Source: CAMAXB01 sp964476565
Lineage (GTDB): Bacteria > Verrucomicrobiota > Verrucomicrobiia > Opitutales > Opitutaceae
Length of the DNA: 64,000 bases
Direction of reading: 5' to 3'
Assembly: GCA_964476565.1 (NCBI GenBank)
Contig: CAYZBG010000011.1
Location: 20,365-84,364 of the forward strand
A program made the translations under genes and the position numbers. The notes beneath the pieces are model-generated. The model was not told where the DNA came from. It saw only the letters and a program-made list of their open reading frames with translations, and searched no databases. The first letter of the stretch is position 1. Every line of letters begins with the position of its first letter. Below, one piece after another: positions 62,863-64,000 of the stretch.

Positions 62863-62891
62863 GCAGGCCCGCGAGGCTTCCGCTGCTCACC
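62858..62891. terminator. Hairpin spanning both stop codons of convergent genes
   Basis: GGTGAGCAG (62858-62866) and CTGCTCACC (62883-62891) are a perfect 9-bp inverted repeat with a 16-base loop. It includes the TGA of the LRR gene and the stop of rph, so it could serve as a bidirectional terminator, although no T run follows on either side. Confidence 0.45.
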
Positions 62892-63636
62892 GCGCCAGAA
62901 GCTGGCGGGTGAGGAAGGCGGTCTGGGCGGAGGCGACCTCCTTGATGCCCTTTTGGGCGAGGCCGAGCAGACTCTGCAGCTGCTCGTGCGAGAAGGTAGC
63001 CTCCTCGCCGCTGCCCTGGACCTCGACGAACTGGCCGCGGCCGGTCATGACGATGTTGAAGTCGACCTCGGCATCCTTGTCCTCCACGTAGGCGAGATCG
63101 AGCAGCTCGGCGCCGGCGCAGACGCCGACGCTGACCGCGGCGACGGAGTCCCCGAGGGGATTCTCGGCGATCTTCTTCGCATCGATCAGTTTTTGCACGG
63201 CCAGCCGGGCGGCGAGGTAGGCGCCGGTGATGGACGCGGTGCGGGTGCCACCATCGGCCTGGAGCACGTCGCAATCGATCCACAGCGTGTTCTGTCCCAG
63301 CTTCTGGAGGTCGATGATTGCGCGCAGGGAGCGGCCGATGAGGCGCTGGATCTCGACCGTGCGGCCGTCGAGCTTGCCCTTGCTGATGTCGCGCGGCTTC
63401 CGGTCGTGCGTGGAGTAGGGCAGCATGGAATATTCCGCGGTGAGCCAGCCGCCCGGCACCTTCTGCTGCTTCATCCACGTGGGCACGTTCGCCTCGATCG
63501 TGGCGGCGCAGATCACGCGGGTCGCGCCGAAGCCGACGAGCACGGAGCCGTCGGCATGAGGGGCGATGTTGGCCTCGAACGTGAGGGGACGCAGTTGGTC
63601 GGCGCGGCGGCCGTCGGCACGGGCGGTTTGGGTCAT
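62887..63636 (-). CDS. rph: Ribonuclease PH
   Basis: 249 residues. Phosphorolytic 3'-5' exoribonuclease trimming tRNA precursors. 'RADGRRADQLRPLTFEANIA', 'GSVLVGFGATRVICAATIEA', 'GWLTAEYSMLPYSTHDRKPR', 'GRTVEIQRLIGRSLRAIIDL' (phosphate-binding Arg), 'LWIDCDVLQADGGTRTASIT' and 'AAVSVGVCAGAELLDLAYVE'. The length is normal. It follows hprK by 10 bases on the same strand. Confidence 0.95.
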   Translation of the reverse strand: MTQTARADGRRADQLRPLTFEANIAPHADGSVLVGFGATRVICAATIEANVPTWMKQQKVPGGWLTAEYSMLPYSTHDRKPRDISKGKLDGRTVEIQRLIGRSLRAIIDLQKLGQNTLWIDCDVLQADGGTRTASITGAYLAARLAVQKLIDAKKIAENPLGDSVAAVSVGVCAGAELLDLAYVEDKDAEVDFNIVMTGRGQFVEVQGSGEEATFSHEQLQSLLGLAQKGIKEVASAQTAFLTRQLLAR

Positions 63637-63646
63637 GAAAAGAGAA

Positions 63647-64000
63647 TCAGGCTTCGCGATGCAGGTCGTCGAGGCGGGTGGTGCGCGGCTCGTCGTTGCG
63701 CTGGGTGGACATGTAGGCGATCAGCCGGTCGTTGAAATCCTTGGCCGGATCGTGGCCCATGAGCTTGAGCGCCTGGGTGAGGGCGGCGACCTCGACGAGG
63801 CGGGCCATGTCGCGTCCGGGGCGCACGTAGAGCTCGATGTGGGGCAGGCGCAGGCCGAGGATCTCGTAATAGTTTTCCTCGAGGCCCGTGCGCTCCTCGA
63901 CCACGTCGGGGGTCCATTCGCAGAGCGAGACGACGATATCGACGCGCTTCTCGAGGCGCACGCTCTTCACGCCGAACATCTCGGCGATGTTGATGATGCC
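63647..64000 (-). CDS. hprK: HPr kinase/phosphorylase, C-terminal part (gene starts outside window)
   Basis: The minus strand is open from base 64000: 117 codons to the stop at 63647. 'GIINIAEMFGVKSVRLEKRV', 'YYEILGLRLPHIELYVRPGR' and 'DMARLVEVAALTQALKLMGH' are the conserved C-terminal part of HprK; the Walker A and catalytic His are outside. HprK phosphorylates Ser-46 of HPr or an NPr-type homologue to control carbon use. The C-terminal helix ending 'DDLHREA' is complete. Confidence 0.92.
   Translation of the reverse strand, partial: GIINIAEMFGVKSVRLEKRVDIVVSLCEWTPDVVEERTGLEENYYEILGLRLPHIELYVRPGRDMARLVEVAALTQALKLMGHDPAKDFNDRLIAYMSTQRNDEPRTTRLDDLHREA

Overview
The window is a high-GC, gene-dense bacterial chromosome segment. 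It most resembles Verrucomicrobia, probably the Opitutaceae. The reasons are inference from gene content: a fused CcoN-CcoO oxidase gene, a TIGR03067 protein, a PocR-AraC regulator, a GldA/F/G-like ABC cassette with DUF4340, a GH28 glycosidase and an HPr kinase end. Small hairpin repeats lie between genes. No rRNA, CRISPR array or complete insertion sequence was found. Apart from genes cut by the window edges, no stretch longer than about 300 bases lacks a gene; most gaps are under 220 bases. The longest gaps (23168-23371, 27597-27851, 29462-29678, 32815-33014) hold nothing I could identify except the repeat at 23304.

Layout. 1-1946 (minus): branched-chain amino-acid ABC permease (cut by the edge) and its binding lipoprotein. 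2119-8456: LptF/G-type permease, diacylglycerol kinase, a 2OG-Fe(II) oxygenase, a secreted Arg/Glu-rich protein with a good terminator, an outer-membrane barrel, and a minus-strand trio (AsmA-like, thioredoxin-fold, TPR). 8599-10601: class I CoA-transferase and a TIGR03067 protein, separated by a long inverted repeat. 10748-16724: topoisomerase IV operon parE - S41 lipoprotein - parC - e(P4)-like acid phosphatase. 16828-24646 (minus): a very large bacterial alpha-2-macroglobulin with a small secreted partner, and an M20 peptidase. 24840-27362: GH28 glycosidase, a cluster of REP-like hairpins and a PocR-AraC regulator.

27510-30296 is an accessory patch. It begins at tRNA-Leu(CAA) and carries a small-protein/nucleotidyltransferase pair resembling AbiE-type modules, a polyvalent-protein-type kinase gene that looks frameshifted, and a Gre-factor gene interrupted by an in-frame TAG. 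Next come a secreted beta-helix protein with a GlyGly-CTERM-like tail and a small cysteine-containing protein.

33015-41740 is a respiratory locus: DUF2934 protein, ribosome-hibernation factor, small membrane protein, fused CcoNO, CcoQ-like, single-heme CcoP, CcoG, a tiny membrane protein, a TauE/SafE-type protein and a CcoI-type copper P-ATPase. Together they should build and supply copper to a high-affinity cbb3 oxidase. 41777-46399: M24 aminopeptidase, UspA, tRNA-Pro(GGG), VanZ-like protein and NAD-dependent DNA ligase.

46530-60859 is a long minus-strand run. In transcription order it holds nadC, birA, an ABC ATPase, an ABC permease, a GldG-like protein, a DUF4340 protein, an AsmA/TamB-like protein, a hybrid histidine kinase and a LacI-type regulator. 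The middle five look like one envelope export or lipid-handling system of unknown substrate. The window ends with a small conserved protein, two secreted proteins (one LRR), rph, and the 3' part of hprK.
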